Shown one piece after another: positions 42,125-50,995 of a stretch of 64,000 nucleotides of DNA. The position numbers and the translations under genes are program-made. How positions within the stretch are numbered: position 1 is the first letter of the stretch; every line of letters starts with the position of its first letter. The stretch covers positions 770,088-834,087 of the forward strand of contig NZ_LR027842.1 of the NCBI RefSeq assembly GCF_900607225.1. The letters run 5' to 3'. The DNA comes from [Pseudopropionibacterium] massiliense (GTDB taxonomy: Bacteria; Actinomycetota; Actinomycetes; Propionibacteriales; Propionibacteriaceae). The notes beneath the pieces are model-generated. The model saw only the letters and a program-made list of their open reading frames with translations, did not search any database and had not been told where the DNA came from.

Positions 42125-42262
42125 TGGTTGAGCCGGCCTGCTCGCTCTGCGAGCTGGCCGTCAGCTCATGGTGGGGTGTCAGGGGCTGGGGGCGGGTGTG
42201 CTTGTCGGCTGTGGGGTGGTTTCGACTCAGCCGTTCGCTTCGCTCACGTGCTGGCTCAACCA
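42125..42262. repeat. Intergenic palindromic element with TGGTTGAGCC ends
   Basis: About 138 bp bounded by TGGTTGAGCC (42125-42134) and its inverse GGCTCAACCA (42253-42262), with inner short hairpins (CTCGC/GCGAG; TTCGCTTCGCT). A further direct copy of GGTTGAGCC sits at 42071. It fills the gap between the ABC ATPase and the kinase fusion. It looks like a dispersed intergenic repeat; no coding frame is evident. Confidence 0.5.
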
Positions 42263-42341
42263 ACTTCGGAGAAGGGGCGTTCAGTTACCGGTTCAACCCT
42301 TGATCGTGGGATTCGAGGGGTACGCGCGATAGATTCCTGTC

Positions 42342-43721
42342 ATGCGTTGGGGAAGGAAACGGTGGGTCAGCCATGAGCAGGAGGCCGCCCAGCGGATCGC
42401 CGAGCTCACCGCGTCGCGGCGGGTCATCGTCGAGGCCTACGAGGTGGAACGCCGCCGCATCGAACGCGACCTCCACGACGGCGCCCAGCAGTACCTCGTG
42501 GCCGCGGCCATGAAGGTGGGGGAGGCGCAGCTCTCCCCGGCCGTCGAGAACGACCCCGTCGCCGCGCAACTCCTGGCCGAGGCCAACACCGCCATTCAGG
42601 AGGGCCTGGGGGCGCTTCGCCGGACGATCCGCGGAATCCATCCCCAGCTGCTCAGGCAGCAGGGCCTCCCGGCGGCGCTCGAGGAGGTGGCGGCCACCTC
42701 CGCCAACCGAGTCCGCATCGTCGCCCCGCAACCGTTGCCCGAACTTCCCGAGGGGGTGTTGGCCGTCGGCTATTTCTTCGCCTGCGAGGCCATCGGCAAC
42801 GCCGCGAAGTACGCACCCCGTGCAGACGTGACCGTGCTGCTGGCCGCCGACCGGAACCTCCGGGTCTCCGTCGTCGACCAGGGGCCGGGTGGCGCGAGGA
42901 TCGTTCCCGGGCGCGGACTCGCGGGCATGAGGGAACGCCTGGCGGCCGCGGGCGGTGAACTCACCATCTCTTCCCCACCCGGAGGCCCGCAGCTGGCCGC
43001 CACCATCCCCCCTCCTGGACCGGGGCGAACCCGCGGTGGTGATCCCATGACCACGGTGCTGATGGCCGACGACTCCGCCCTGCTCCGCGAGGGACTCGTC
43101 GGGCTCCTGGAACGTCAGGGGTACGAGATCGTCGGACAGGAACACCGCGCCGACGCGCTCCTCGCCACCGTCGCCGAACTGGCCGGGCGCGAGGCTCTGC
43201 CCGACGTGGTCATCACCGACGTGCGAATGCCGCCGACCATGACCGACGACGGCCTCCGGGCCGCAGTCCGGATCAAGGAGGAACATCCCCGGGTGGCGGT
43301 CCTGGTGCTGAGCCAGTACGTCTCCCCGTTGCACGCCCAGGAGCTGTTCGCCCTCCCGGCCCCACCCGGCGCGGGAGGGGCCGGCTACCTCCTCAAGGAC
43401 CGAGTGGCGCAGGTCGCGGACTTCATCGGGGCGTTGCGGATGGTGGTCGGCGGGGGAGTGGTGATCGACCCGGAGGTGGCGCGGGCCATGATGCAGACCT
43501 CCCGTTCCGGGCTGGGGGAGCTCACCCCGCGTGAACTCGAGGTGCTGGAGCTCATGGCCCAAGGGCTCTCCAACAACCAGATCGCGGGACGGCTCTTCCT
43601 GTCCGGGGCCGCCGTGGCGAAGCACGTTTCCAACATCTTCGCCAAACTCGGTTTCGAACCCGGCGACGAGAACCGCCGGGTGCGCGCCATCCTCGCCTTC
43701 CTGAACCGCACCACTCCCTGA
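42342..43721 (+). CDS. Fused histidine kinase and NarL-type response regulator
   Basis: 459 residues in one frame. Residues 1-235 are a soluble HisKA_3-type kinase: H-box RRRIERDLHDGAQQ (His45), N-box EAIGNAAKYAP, ATP-lid glycines VVDQGPGG and GRGLAGMRERL. Residues 236-459 are a complete NarL/LuxR regulator: MTTVLMADDS, phospho-acceptor Asp293 in VVITDVRMPP, LVLSQY, GYLLKD, and the helix-turn-helix LTPRELEVLELMAQGLSNNQ. Usually these are two overlapping genes. No membrane helix, so the input may be cytosolic. Internal ATG 43047, preceded by GGTGGTGAT, might still give free regulator. Confidence 0.9.
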   Translation: MRWGRKRWVSHEQEAAQRIAELTASRRVIVEAYEVERRRIERDLHDGAQQYLVAAAMKVGEAQLSPAVENDPVAAQLLAEANTAIQEGLGALRRTIRGIHPQLLRQQGLPAALEEVAATSANRVRIVAPQPLPELPEGVLAVGYFFACEAIGNAAKYAPRADVTVLLAADRNLRVSVVDQGPGGARIVPGRGLAGMRERLAAAGGELTISSPPGGPQLAATIPPPGPGRTRGGDPMTTVLMADDSALLREGLVGLLERQGYEIVGQEHRADALLATVAELAGREALPDVVITDVRMPPTMTDDGLRAAVRIKEEHPRVAVLVLSQYVSPLHAQELFALPAPPGAGGAGYLLKDRVAQVADFIGALRMVVGGGVVIDPEVARAMMQTSRSGLGELTPRELEVLELMAQGLSNNQIAGRLFLSGAAVAKHVSNIFAKLGFEPGDENRRVRAILAFLNRTTP

Positions 43722-43734
43722 AAACAGCGGCGAT

Positions 43735-43763
43735 TTGGCGCCTCGGCGAGGGCGTGCAAGAAT
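43735..43763 (+). promoter_or_regulatory. Promoter of the S10 operon
   Basis: TTGGCG (43735-43740), 17-bp spacer, AAGAAT (43758-43763). Leaves a long 5' leader of roughly 225 bases before rpsJ. Confidence 0.55.
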
Positions 43764-43884
43764 GTGCAGGTTGCTCCGCAAGGGGTGGCGTCTGTCGTGT
43801 GTGCGACGAATGCTCTCCTTGTCGAGGTCGAGCAGGTCGCCCAAGCGCAAGATGTGACCTCCGGAAAACTGGAGGCGGGTCTTT

Positions 43885-43936
43885 CCTTGCGGCTTCGGGC
43901 CCGACACTCCCGACCTCGGGGGTCGGAGCGGCAAGG
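43885..43936 (+). promoter_or_regulatory. Structured leader upstream of rpsJ
   Basis: Nested stems CCTTGC / GCAAGG (outer, 43885-43890 and 43931-43936) and CCGACC / GGTCGG (inner, 43910-43915 and 43921-43926), with GGTC/GGCC-rich sequence after it. A candidate autoregulatory leader for the ribosomal operon (L4-type control is known in other bacteria); not demonstrated here. Confidence 0.4.
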
Positions 43937-43996
43937 GGTCCAGGCCCCAAGAAAGTTCATGAGAACTCCATCAGGGACGAGTAGAAGGAACGAACT

Positions 43997-44308
43997 GTGG
44001 CGGGACAAAAGATCCGCATCCGGTTGCGGGCGTATGACCACGAGGTCATCGACAGCTCGGCGCGCAAGATCGTCGACACCGTGACTCGCACCGGTGCCAA
44101 GGTGGCAGGCCCCGTGCCGCTGCCGACAGAGAAGAACGTGTTCTGTGTGATCCGTTCGCCCCACAAGTACAAGGACAGCCGCGAGCACTTCGAGATGCGC
44201 ACCCACAAGCGGCTGATCGACATCCTCGACCCCACGCCGAAGACCGTCGATCTGCTGATGCGTCTCGACCTTCCGGCCGGTGTCGACATCGAAATCAAGC
44301 TTCCGTGA
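43997..44308 (+). CDS. rpsJ: Ribosomal protein S10
   Basis: 103 residues, [19 protein letters not shown] to GVDIEIKLP, full length for bacterial S10 (30S head; also a NusG/Nus-factor contact). Starts with GTG, preceded by AGAAGGA. First gene of the S10 operon, with all following genes in the canonical order. Confidence 0.98.
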   Translation: MAGQKIRIRLRAYDHEVIDSSARKIVDTVTRTGAKVAGPVPLPTEKNVFCVIRSPHKYKDSREHFEMRTHKRLIDILDPTPKTVDLLMRLDLPAGVDIEIKLP

Positions 44309-44316
44309 GGTCCGAG

Positions 44317-44979
44317 ATGAGCAACAGCGAACGAATCGTCAAGGGCATCCTGGGCACCAAGCTCGGCATGACCCAGCTCTGGGACGAGAACAACAAGATC
44401 GTCCCCGTCACCGTCATCCAGGCCGGGCCCTGCGTCGTCACCCAGGTCCGCACCCCTGAGAAGGACGGCTACAACGCCGTCCAGCTCGGCTTCGGGGCCA
44501 TCGCGTCCAGGAAGGTCACGAAACCGGCCCAGGGGCATTTCGACAAGGCCGGCGTCACCCCCCGCAGGCACCTTCTCGAACTGCGCACCGCCAACGCATC
44601 CGAGTTCGCCCCCGGCCAGGAGCTGACCGCCGAGCTCTTCGCCGGCGGTGAGATCGTCGACGTGACCGGCACCACCAAGGGCAAGGGCACCGCGGGTGTG
44701 ATGAAACGTCACGGCTTCGGTGGCCTCAAGGGCTCCCACGGTGTGCACCGCAAGCACCGCGCGCCCGGTTCCATCGGTGGCTGTTCCACCCCCGGCCGCG
44801 TGTTCAAGGGCCTCCGCATGGCGGGTCGCATGGGCAACGCCAAGGTGACCGTCCAGAACCTCAAGATCCACGCCGTCGACGCCGAACGCGGCCTGCTGCT
44901 GGTTCGCGGCGCGGTCCCCGGCAACAACGGCTCGCTCGTCGTCGTGCGCAGCGCAGCAAAGAAGGGTGAACAGGCATGA
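44317..44979 (+). CDS. rplC: Ribosomal protein L3
   Basis: 220 residues with [16 protein letters not shown] at the N-terminus and the L3 loop [19 protein letters not shown] reaching the peptidyl-transferase centre. The frame opens four codons earlier, but ATG 44317 has GTGAGG at the right spacing. 50S assembly initiator protein. Confidence 0.97.
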   Translation: MSNSERIVKGILGTKLGMTQLWDENNKIVPVTVIQAGPCVVTQVRTPEKDGYNAVQLGFGAIASRKVTKPAQGHFDKAGVTPRRHLLELRTANASEFAPGQELTAELFAGGEIVDVTGTTKGKGTAGVMKRHGFGGLKGSHGVHRKHRAPGSIGGCSTPGRVFKGLRMAGRMGNAKVTVQNLKIHAVDAERGLLLVRGAVPGNNGSLVVVRSAAKKGEQA

Positions 44980-45683
44980 GTTCCATCACCGTTGACGTCC
45001 ACGCCCCCGAGGGCAGGAAGGCCGGGACGGCCGAGCTGCCCGGCGAGATCTTCGACGTCCAGACCAACATCCCCCTGATCCATCAGGTCGTGGTGGCCCA
45101 GCTTGCCGCTGCCCGCCAGGGAACGCACTCCACCAAGACCCGCGGTGAGGTCCGTGGCGGTGGCATCAAGCCGTGGCGCCAGAAGGGCACCGGCCGTGCC
45201 CGTCACGGCTCGCGTCGTTCCCCGATATGGACCGGTGGCGGCACCGTTCACGGCCCCAAGCCACGCGACTATTCCCAGCGCACCCCGAAGAAGATGATCG
45301 TCGCGGCCCTGCGCGGCTCCCTGTCCGATCGCGCCCGCGACGGCCAGGTCTTCGTGGTCTCCGAGCTGGTGTCCGGCGAGGTTCCCTCCACCCGGACCGC
45401 CATGGCGACACTGGCGCAGCTGGGTGAGCTGAAGAAGGTGCTCGTGGTTCTCGATCGTTTCGAGGAGGTCGCCTGGTTGAGCCTGCGCAACATCCCGACC
45501 GTCCACGTGCTGGCCGTTGACCAGCTCAACGCCTACGACGTGCTGGTCGCCGATTCGGTCGTGTTCACATCCGCTGCCCTCGCGGCCTTCACCAACCGCG
45601 GGGCCGAGGCCGTCGCCTCCGAGAGCGAGGTCGCCGAATCCGCCGGTGCTGCGGAAGCCCAGGAGAACGAGGAGGAGAAGTGA
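44976..45683 (+). CDS. rplD: Ribosomal protein L4
   Basis: 235 residues. The exit-tunnel loop is clear ([20 protein letters not shown] then [15 protein letters not shown]). The C-terminus carries an acidic tail rich in Glu and Ala beyond the usual end, as seen in several actinobacteria. ATGA overlap with rplC. In E. coli L4 also represses its own operon. Confidence 0.97.
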   Translation: MSSITVDVHAPEGRKAGTAELPGEIFDVQTNIPLIHQVVVAQLAAARQGTHSTKTRGEVRGGGIKPWRQKGTGRARHGSRRSPIWTGGGTVHGPKPRDYSQRTPKKMIVAALRGSLSDRARDGQVFVVSELVSGEVPSTRTAMATLAQLGELKKVLVVLDRFEEVAWLSLRNIPTVHVLAVDQLNAYDVLVADSVVFTSAALAAFTNRGAEAVASESEVAESAGAAEAQENEEEK

Positions 45684-45988
45684 GCGACCTGAAGATTCGC
45701 GACCACCGCGACATCATTCTGCGTCCCGTCGTCAGTGAGAAGAGCTACAACCTCCTCGACGAGAACAAGTACACGTTCGTCGTGTCCCCCCGCGCCAACA
45801 AGACCGAGATCAAGATCGCGATCGAGAAGATCTTTGATGTTCGCGTCATCGCCGTCAACACCCAGAACCGTCAGGGCAAGCGTCGTCGTACCCGCTTCGG
45901 CATCGGCAAGAGGGTCGATGTCAAACGCGCCATCGTGACCGTCGCCGAGGGTGACCGCATCGACATCTTCGCCGGTCAGGGCGAGTGA
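45680..45988 (+). CDS. rplW: Ribosomal protein L23
   Basis: 102 residues; [24 protein letters not shown] and the basic loop [16 protein letters not shown]. Forms the docking site at the tunnel exit for SRP and trigger factor. GTG start overlapping the rplD stop (GTGA). Confidence 0.97.
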   Translation: MSDLKIRDHRDIILRPVVSEKSYNLLDENKYTFVVSPRANKTEIKIAIEKIFDVRVIAVNTQNRQGKRRRTRFGIGKRVDVKRAIVTVAEGDRIDIFAGQGE

Positions 45989-46005
45989 AGAAGGACTGAA
46001 TCGTC

Positions 46006-46842
46006 ATGGGTATCCGCAAGTACAAGCCGACGACGCCGGGCCGCCGCGGCGCCAGCGTCTCCGACTTCATCGAACTGACCCGTTCGACCCCGGAGAAGTC
46101 GCTGCTCGCCCCGAAGTCGAAGACCGGCGGCCGCAACAACTCGGGCCGCATCACAACCCGCCACATCGGCGGGGGCCACAAGCAGGCCTACCGCATCATC
46201 GATTTCAAGCGCTACGACAAGGATGGGGTTCCGGCCAAGGTCGCTCACATCGAGTACGACCCCAACCGCACCGCCCGCATCGCGCTGCTGCACTACCGCG
46301 ACGGCGCGAAGCGCTACATCATCGCCCCCAACGGCCTGACCCAGGGGACCGTCGTGGTCTCCGGTCCGGGCTCCGACATCAAACCCGGCAACAACCTGGA
46401 GCTGCGGCAGATTCCTGTCGGCACCACGGTGCACGCCGTTGAGCTGCGTCCCGGAGGCGGCGCCAAGCTGGGTCGTTCCGCCGGCGCGGCCATCCAGCTG
46501 GTGGCCCGTGAGGGCAAGTACGCCACCCTGCGCATGCCCTCGGGTGAGATGCGCATGGTCGACGTCCGCTGCCGCGCCACCATCGGCACGGTCGGCAACG
46601 CCGAGCAGTCGAACATCAACTGGGGCAAGGCCGGACGCAACCGCTGGAAGGGCATCCGCCCGACCGTCCGTGGCGTCGTGATGAACCCCGTCGACCACCC
46701 GCACGGTGGCGGCGAGGGCCGCACCTCGGGTGGCCGCCACCCGGTGTCCCCGTGGGGCAAGCCCGAGGGCCGTACCCGCGACAAGAACAAGGCGAGCAGC
46801 CGTCTCATCGTGCGTCGCCGCAAGACCGGCAAGAAGCGCTGA
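46006..46842 (+). CDS. rplB: Ribosomal protein L2
   Basis: 278 residues, full length. [16 protein letters not shown]-terminus, [19 protein letters not shown], and the conserved [16 protein letters not shown] loop with the His essential for peptidyl transfer support. Last residues KKTGKKR-type basic tail. Confidence 0.98.
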   Translation: MGIRKYKPTTPGRRGASVSDFIELTRSTPEKSLLAPKSKTGGRNNSGRITTRHIGGGHKQAYRIIDFKRYDKDGVPAKVAHIEYDPNRTARIALLHYRDGAKRYIIAPNGLTQGTVVVSGPGSDIKPGNNLELRQIPVGTTVHAVELRPGGGAKLGRSAGAAIQLVAREGKYATLRMPSGEMRMVDVRCRATIGTVGNAEQSNINWGKAGRNRWKGIRPTVRGVVMNPVDHPHGGGEGRTSGGRHPVSPWGKPEGRTRDKNKASSRLIVRRRKTGKKR

Positions 46843-46860
46843 TAGGGAGCCTGAGGAAAT

Positions 46861-47142
46861 ATGCCACGCAGCCTGAAGAAAGGCCCCTTCGTCGACGACC
46901 ACCTGATGAAGAAGGTGGACGCTCAGAACGAAAAGGGCACCAAGAACGTCATCAAGACCTGGTCGCGACGCTCGATGATCGTCCCGGACATGCTGGGCCA
47001 CACCATCGCTGTGCACGACGGCCGCAAGCACGTCCCGGTGTTCATCACCGAGGCCATGATCGGTCACAAGCTGGGCGAATTCGCCCCCACGCGCACCTTC
47101 CGGGGGCACGTGAAGGAAGACAAGAAGGCCCGTCGCCGCTGA
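46861..47142 (+). CDS. rpsS: Ribosomal protein S19
   Basis: 93 residues; [18 protein letters not shown] and [23 protein letters not shown] are diagnostic. Binds the 30S head near S13. GCCTGAGGAAAT precedes the ATG. Confidence 0.98.
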   Translation: MPRSLKKGPFVDDHLMKKVDAQNEKGTKNVIKTWSRRSMIVPDMLGHTIAVHDGRKHVPVFITEAMIGHKLGEFAPTRTFRGHVKEDKKARRR

Positions 47143-47168
47143 GGCGCGAGGATAGGACTAACGAAACG

Positions 47169-47570
47169 ATGAGCAACGAAAACGGCAACAGCGCCCGTCG
47201 CGAGGCCCTGCTCGGTGATCGTCCCGGCTCCTACGCCATCGCGCGTCATGTCCGGATGAGCCCGATGAAGGTGCGTCGTGTGGTGGATCTGATCCGCGGC
47301 ATGGACGTCTCCGAGGCCCTCACCGCCCTGAAGTTCGCCCCCCAGGCGGCTTCGGAGCCCGTGTACAAGGTGGTGGCCTCGGCCGTCGCCAACGCCGAGA
47401 ACACCGAGGACCTGGATTCCCAGGACCTGTACATCTCGAAGGCATTCGTCGACGAGGGCGTGACCCTGCGTCGCATCCGTCCCCGCGCCAAGGGTTCCGC
47501 CTCGCGGATCCTGAAACGCGGCTCCCACATCACAGTGGTCGTCGAACCCCGAGAGTCGAAGGAGGCCTGA
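47169..47570 (+). CDS. rplV: Ribosomal protein L22
   Basis: 133 residues; [21 protein letters not shown] and the tunnel hairpin [15 protein letters not shown] much longer frame is open upstream through rpsS, but [12 protein letters not shown] with a GATAGGACTAACG leader is the sensible start. Confidence 0.96.
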   Translation: MSNENGNSARREALLGDRPGSYAIARHVRMSPMKVRRVVDLIRGMDVSEALTALKFAPQAASEPVYKVVASAVANAENTEDLDSQDLYISKAFVDEGVTLRRIRPRAKGSASRILKRGSHITVVVEPRESKEA

Positions 47571-47572
47571 GC

Positions 47573-48385
47573 ATGGGGCAGAAGATCAACCCGAACGGCT
47601 TCCGTCTCGGCATCACCACGGATCACGTCACCCGCTGGTACGCGACGAAGAACTACGCGGACTACGTGGCCGAGGACGTGAAGATCCGCAACTACCTGAC
47701 CAAGTCGCTGGAACGCGCCGGCATCTCCTCCATCGAGATCGAGCGCCGTTCCAAGCGGGTCACCATTTTCCTGCACGCCGCGCGTCCCGGGATCGTCATC
47801 GGCCGCAACGGCGCCGAGGCGGAGCGGGTGCGGGCCGAGCTGGAGAAGCTGACCGGCAAGCAGGTGCAGCTGAACATCCTCGAGGTCAAGAACCCGGAGA
47901 TCGACGCCCAGCTCGTCGCGCAGGGTGTCGCCGAGCAGCTGGGCGCGCGCGTGGCCTTCCGCCGCGCGATGCGCAAGGCCCAGCAGACGGCGATGCGCGC
48001 CGGCGCCAAGGGCATCCGCATCAAGTGCTCCGGGCGTCTCGGCGGGGCCGAGATGTCGCGTTCCGAGGGCTACCGCGACGGCCAGGTGCCGCTGCACACC
48101 CTCCGCGCCGACATCGATTACGGCTTCTACGAGGCCCGCACCACATTCGGGCGGATCGGCGTCAAGGTGTGGATCTACAAGGGCGATGTCACCGGCACCC
48201 GCGCCGAACGCGCCGCCCAGAAGGCCGCCCGCAACTCCGCCCCCACCGGTCGTCAGCGTTCGGGCCGTCGCCCGGGACGCGGCGAGGGCCGTGGAGATCG
48301 TCCCGAGCGCGGCGGACGCCGTCGCGCCGAAGCAGCCCAGGCCGCGGCCGAGGCTGCTCCCGAAACCTCGAACGCAGGAGCGTGA
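47573..48385 (+). CDS. rpsC: Ribosomal protein S3
   Basis: 270 residues; [16 protein letters not shown] domain [18 protein letters not shown] and [17 protein letters not shown]. The last 55 residues are an Arg/Gly/Ala-rich low-complexity tail typical of actinobacterial S3. Overlaps nothing; two bases after rplV. Confidence 0.97.
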   Translation: MGQKINPNGFRLGITTDHVTRWYATKNYADYVAEDVKIRNYLTKSLERAGISSIEIERRSKRVTIFLHAARPGIVIGRNGAEAERVRAELEKLTGKQVQLNILEVKNPEIDAQLVAQGVAEQLGARVAFRRAMRKAQQTAMRAGAKGIRIKCSGRLGGAEMSRSEGYRDGQVPLHTLRADIDYGFYEARTTFGRIGVKVWIYKGDVTGTRAERAAQKAARNSAPTGRQRSGRRPGRGEGRGDRPERGGRRRAEAAQAAAEAAPETSNAGA

Positions 48386-48388
48386 GCC

Positions 48389-48808
48389 ATGCTGATTCCT
48401 CGTCGCGTCAAGTTCCGCAAGCAGCACCACCCGAAACGCGACGGTGTTGCCAAGGGCGCCACGAAGCTCGCCTTCGGTGAGTACGGCATCCAGGCGCTCG
48501 AGTCCTCCTACCTGACCAACCGTCAGATCGAGGCGGCTCGTATCGCCATGACCCGCCACATCAAGCGTGGCGGAAAGGTCTGGATCAACGTCTACCCGGA
48601 CCGTCCCCTGACCAAGAAGCCGGCCGAGACCCGCATGGGCTCCGGCAAGGGTTCGCCCGAGTGGTGGATCGCCAACGTCAAGCCCGGTCGGGTGCTCTTC
48701 GAGCTCTCCGGTGTGGGTGAGGACGTGGCCCGTGAGGCGATGCGCCTCGCCATCCACAAGCTGCCCTTCAAGGCCCGTTTCATCAAACGCGAAGCAGGTG
48801 AGATCTGA
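48389..48808 (+). CDS. rplP: Ribosomal protein L16
   Basis: 139 residues; [38 protein letters not shown] and [19 protein letters not shown]. Organises the A-site tRNA pocket of the 50S subunit. Confidence 0.98.
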   Translation: MLIPRRVKFRKQHHPKRDGVAKGATKLAFGEYGIQALESSYLTNRQIEAARIAMTRHIKRGGKVWINVYPDRPLTKKPAETRMGSGKGSPEWWIANVKPGRVLFELSGVGEDVAREAMRLAIHKLPFKARFIKREAGEI

Positions 48809-49041
48809 TGAGCAAGGCCCTGACCGCCAACGAGCTGCGCGGCCTGTCCCGCGAGCAGCTCAACGCCAAGGTCGTGGAGCTGAAGGAGGAGCTGTTCGGT
48901 CTCCGCTTCGCTGCGGCCACGGGGCAGTTGGAGTCCCACGGACGGCTGCGCGAGGTCCGCAAGGACATCGCTCGCGTCTACACCGTGCTGCAGGAACGCA
49001 ACCTCGGCATCGTCGATGAGCCCGCGATCCAGGAGAAGTGA
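48808..49041 (+). CDS. rpmC: Ribosomal protein L29
   Basis: 77 residues; [20 protein letters not shown] and [20 protein letters not shown] overlap with rplP. Near the tunnel exit beside L23. Confidence 0.97.
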   Translation: MSKALTANELRGLSREQLNAKVVELKEELFGLRFAAATGQLESHGRLREVRKDIARVYTVLQERNLGIVDEPAIQEK

Positions 49042-49043
49042 GC

Positions 49044-49319
49044 ATGTCTGAAACCCCTACCATCCGCCAGCGCGGTCGCCGCAAGGTGCTGCAGGGCGTC
49101 GTCGTCTCGGACAAGATGGACAAGACCATCGTCGTCCTCGTCGAGGACCGCGTGAAACACCCGCTCTACGGCAAGGTCATGACCAAGTCGTCGCGCATCA
49201 AGGTCCACGACGAGGACAACACCGCAGGCGTCGGTGACCGCGTCCGCGTCATGGAGACCCGTCCATTGTCGGCGCAGAAACGCTGGCGCTTGGTCGAGAT
49301 CATCGAACGCGCCAAGTGA
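49044..49319 (+). CDS. rpsQ: Ribosomal protein S17
   Basis: 91 residues; [19 protein letters not shown] and [19 protein letters not shown] 49044 is preferred over the overlapping GTG at 49038 because AGGAGAAG then sits at normal spacing. Last gene of the S10 operon; a terminator follows. Confidence 0.96.
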   Translation: MSETPTIRQRGRRKVLQGVVVSDKMDKTIVVLVEDRVKHPLYGKVMTKSSRIKVHDEDNTAGVGDRVRVMETRPLSAQKRWRLVEIIERAK

Positions 49320-49332
49320 TCTGAATCACATG

Positions 49333-49363
49333 AACGGCCCGGCCTCCTGGAGGCCGGGCCGTT
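49333..49363 (+). terminator. Terminator of the S10 operon
   Basis: Perfect 13-bp stem AACGGCCCGGCCT / AGGCCGGGCCGTT with a CCTGG loop, 13 bp after rpsQ. Confidence 0.88.
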
Positions 49364-49596
49364 GTCGTAGCGATTTCGTGCTTTCGCGCAGGAGATAGAA
49401 AATTCAAGTCTTCTGTCCGGGATATGTGATGTTCCGCTCGCTTGACCGGATTTGTCCGGGTTTCCTCCGTGATTCGTATATCATTTTTCGCTTGAGAATT
49501 AGTCTGGTTCACGTGGCGCGTACAAGGCCTTGTGTTGTGAAGCGGGTATTTTGCCCGTAACGGGTCACGGGTGTCCTCGTCGAGGAAGGAAAAGCT

Positions 49597-50208
49597 GTGA
49601 CCGAAGCTGATAAAAGCGGGTTGACCGGGGTCGTGCTCAGGGTGAGTACGTGGATCTCGGGTCTCGACCGGGTCGCGATGACCGTGTTGCGGGTCGGGGT
49701 CTTGATCGTCCTGCTGTGGATTGGGGGACTCAAATGGTTCAAGTACGAGGCCGACGGTATTGTCCCCTTTGTCGCCACGTCTCCGCTCCTGAGATGGATG
49801 ATCAAGGATCCCGAGAACTACAAGGCCCATGTCAATGCCGAAGGTGTGCTGAACGAAGCAAACCGGGCCTGGCATGAGGCCAACGGCACGTATTCGATGT
49901 CGATCTTCGTGGGGGTGTGCATCATCCTGATCGCCGTGTTCATAGCCCTGCACTGGGTTCACCCTGAATTGGGCATGTTGGGTGCGTTGGCGCTGATCGG
50001 CTTCACGTGCGTCACCCTGTCCTTCCTGCTCACCACACCGCAGGTCTGGGTGACTGCTCCAGCTGAGGGGCTGGCCGACGCGGATCTGGGGCAGCCCTTC
50101 CTGTCGGGTCGCGGACGTCTGGTGCTCAAGGACTGCATCCAGATGGGAGCGGGCCTGGTGCTGCTGGTGGATTCGGCGAGAATGGCGCTGAAGCGGCGGA
50201 ACGCCTGA
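49597..50208 (+). CDS. DUF417 family membrane protein (YkgB/RclC-like)
   Basis: 203 residues with about four membrane helices. The N-terminal VLLWIGGLKWFKYEADGIVP and FVATSPLLRWM segments are characteristic of DUF417, the family of E. coli RclC (reactive chlorine resistance) and YkgB. Function otherwise unknown. Starts with GTG; GAGGAAGGA precedes it. The 230 bp upstream is AT-richer than average and probably carries its promoter. Lies in the gap between the S10 and spc operons. Confidence 0.82.
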   Translation: MTEADKSGLTGVVLRVSTWISGLDRVAMTVLRVGVLIVLLWIGGLKWFKYEADGIVPFVATSPLLRWMIKDPENYKAHVNAEGVLNEANRAWHEANGTYSMSIFVGVCIILIAVFIALHWVHPELGMLGALALIGFTCVTLSFLLTTPQVWVTAPAEGLADADLGQPFLSGRGRLVLKDCIQMGAGLVLLVDSARMALKRRNA

Positions 50209-50233
50209 TCGGGATGACTTCGGCATCTGACGA

Positions 50234-50281
50234 GGCGCGGGGCGGCCTGACTCCCGGGAAGGAGTCAGGCCGCCCCGCGCC
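50234..50281. terminator. Strong bidirectional terminator
   Basis: Perfect 21-bp stem (50234-50254 pairing with 50261-50281, GGCGCGGGGCGGCC... core) with a six-base CGGGAA loop, between the convergent DUF417 and ferritin genes. Confidence 0.9.
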
Positions 50282-50299
50282 TGTGTGATGGCCGTGGGC

Positions 50300-50800
50300 T
50301 CAGGCCTGCGTTGAGCGACCGCCGAGCTCCTCGTCGAGGCGGAGGATGCCGTTGCCGTCATTGCCGATCAGTTTGATGCGGCTGATGATCGCGGAGACCG
50401 TGGACTCCTCCTCGATCTGCTCGTCGATGAACCAGTTCAGCAGCGGAAGTGCATCGATGTCGCCGGTGGAGTTGGCGAGGCGGTAGAGGCCACGGATCGC
50501 CTCGGACACCTTCTTCTCGTGGGCCAGGGCGGCCTCGAAGGCCTCCAGGACCGTGGTGACGTGCTTGGCCTGGGCGGCGATGGTGCCGAGCAGCGGGGTG
50601 GCGTCGCGATCCAGCATGTGGCTGATGAATTTGTCCGCGTGCACCTCCTCTTCGGCGGACTGGGCCTTGAACCAGCCCGCGATGCCGGGCAGGTCGAGAG
50701 CTTCCATGTCGATGGAGAGCTGGCGGTACACGGCTGCGGCCGTCAGCTCCATCGTGACCTGGGTGTTGAAGGCTTCCTTGAGTTCTCCGGTGAGTTCCAT
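50300..50800 (-). CDS. ftn: Ferritin
   Basis: 166-residue non-haem ferritin. Four-helix bundle with ferroxidase ligands visible in TMELTAAAVYRQ (Glu17), KAQSAEEEVHADKF (Glu/Glu/His) and WFIDEQIEEESTV. Oxidises Fe(II) and stores iron in a 24-mer. The frame extends 23 codons upstream, but ATG 50800 matches the family start; a TAGTCT -10-like hexamer lies just before it, so the message may be leaderless. Confidence 0.93.
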   Translation of the reverse strand: MELTGELKEAFNTQVTMELTAAAVYRQLSIDMEALDLPGIAGWFKAQSAEEEVHADKFISHMLDRDATPLLGTIAAQAKHVTTVLEAFEAALAHEKKVSEAIRGLYRLANSTGDIDALPLLNWFIDEQIEEESTVSAIISRIKLIGNDGNGILRLDEELGGRSTQA

Positions 50801-50995
50801 GTGGCAGAGACTAGTCGCTCGCCCTCGCGGAACCTGTGATTTCGACGGGATCGACAGCCGCCCGTCCACGTGATGACCACGATGGCGGCATCACATCGAC
50901 CACGGGACGAGGAGCTCCTCGGAGCAGTTCACGAAAACCCTCCCTGCACGTTTCCGAATGCGCAAGAATTGGTTCACCGGATCAGTGAGGATTGT

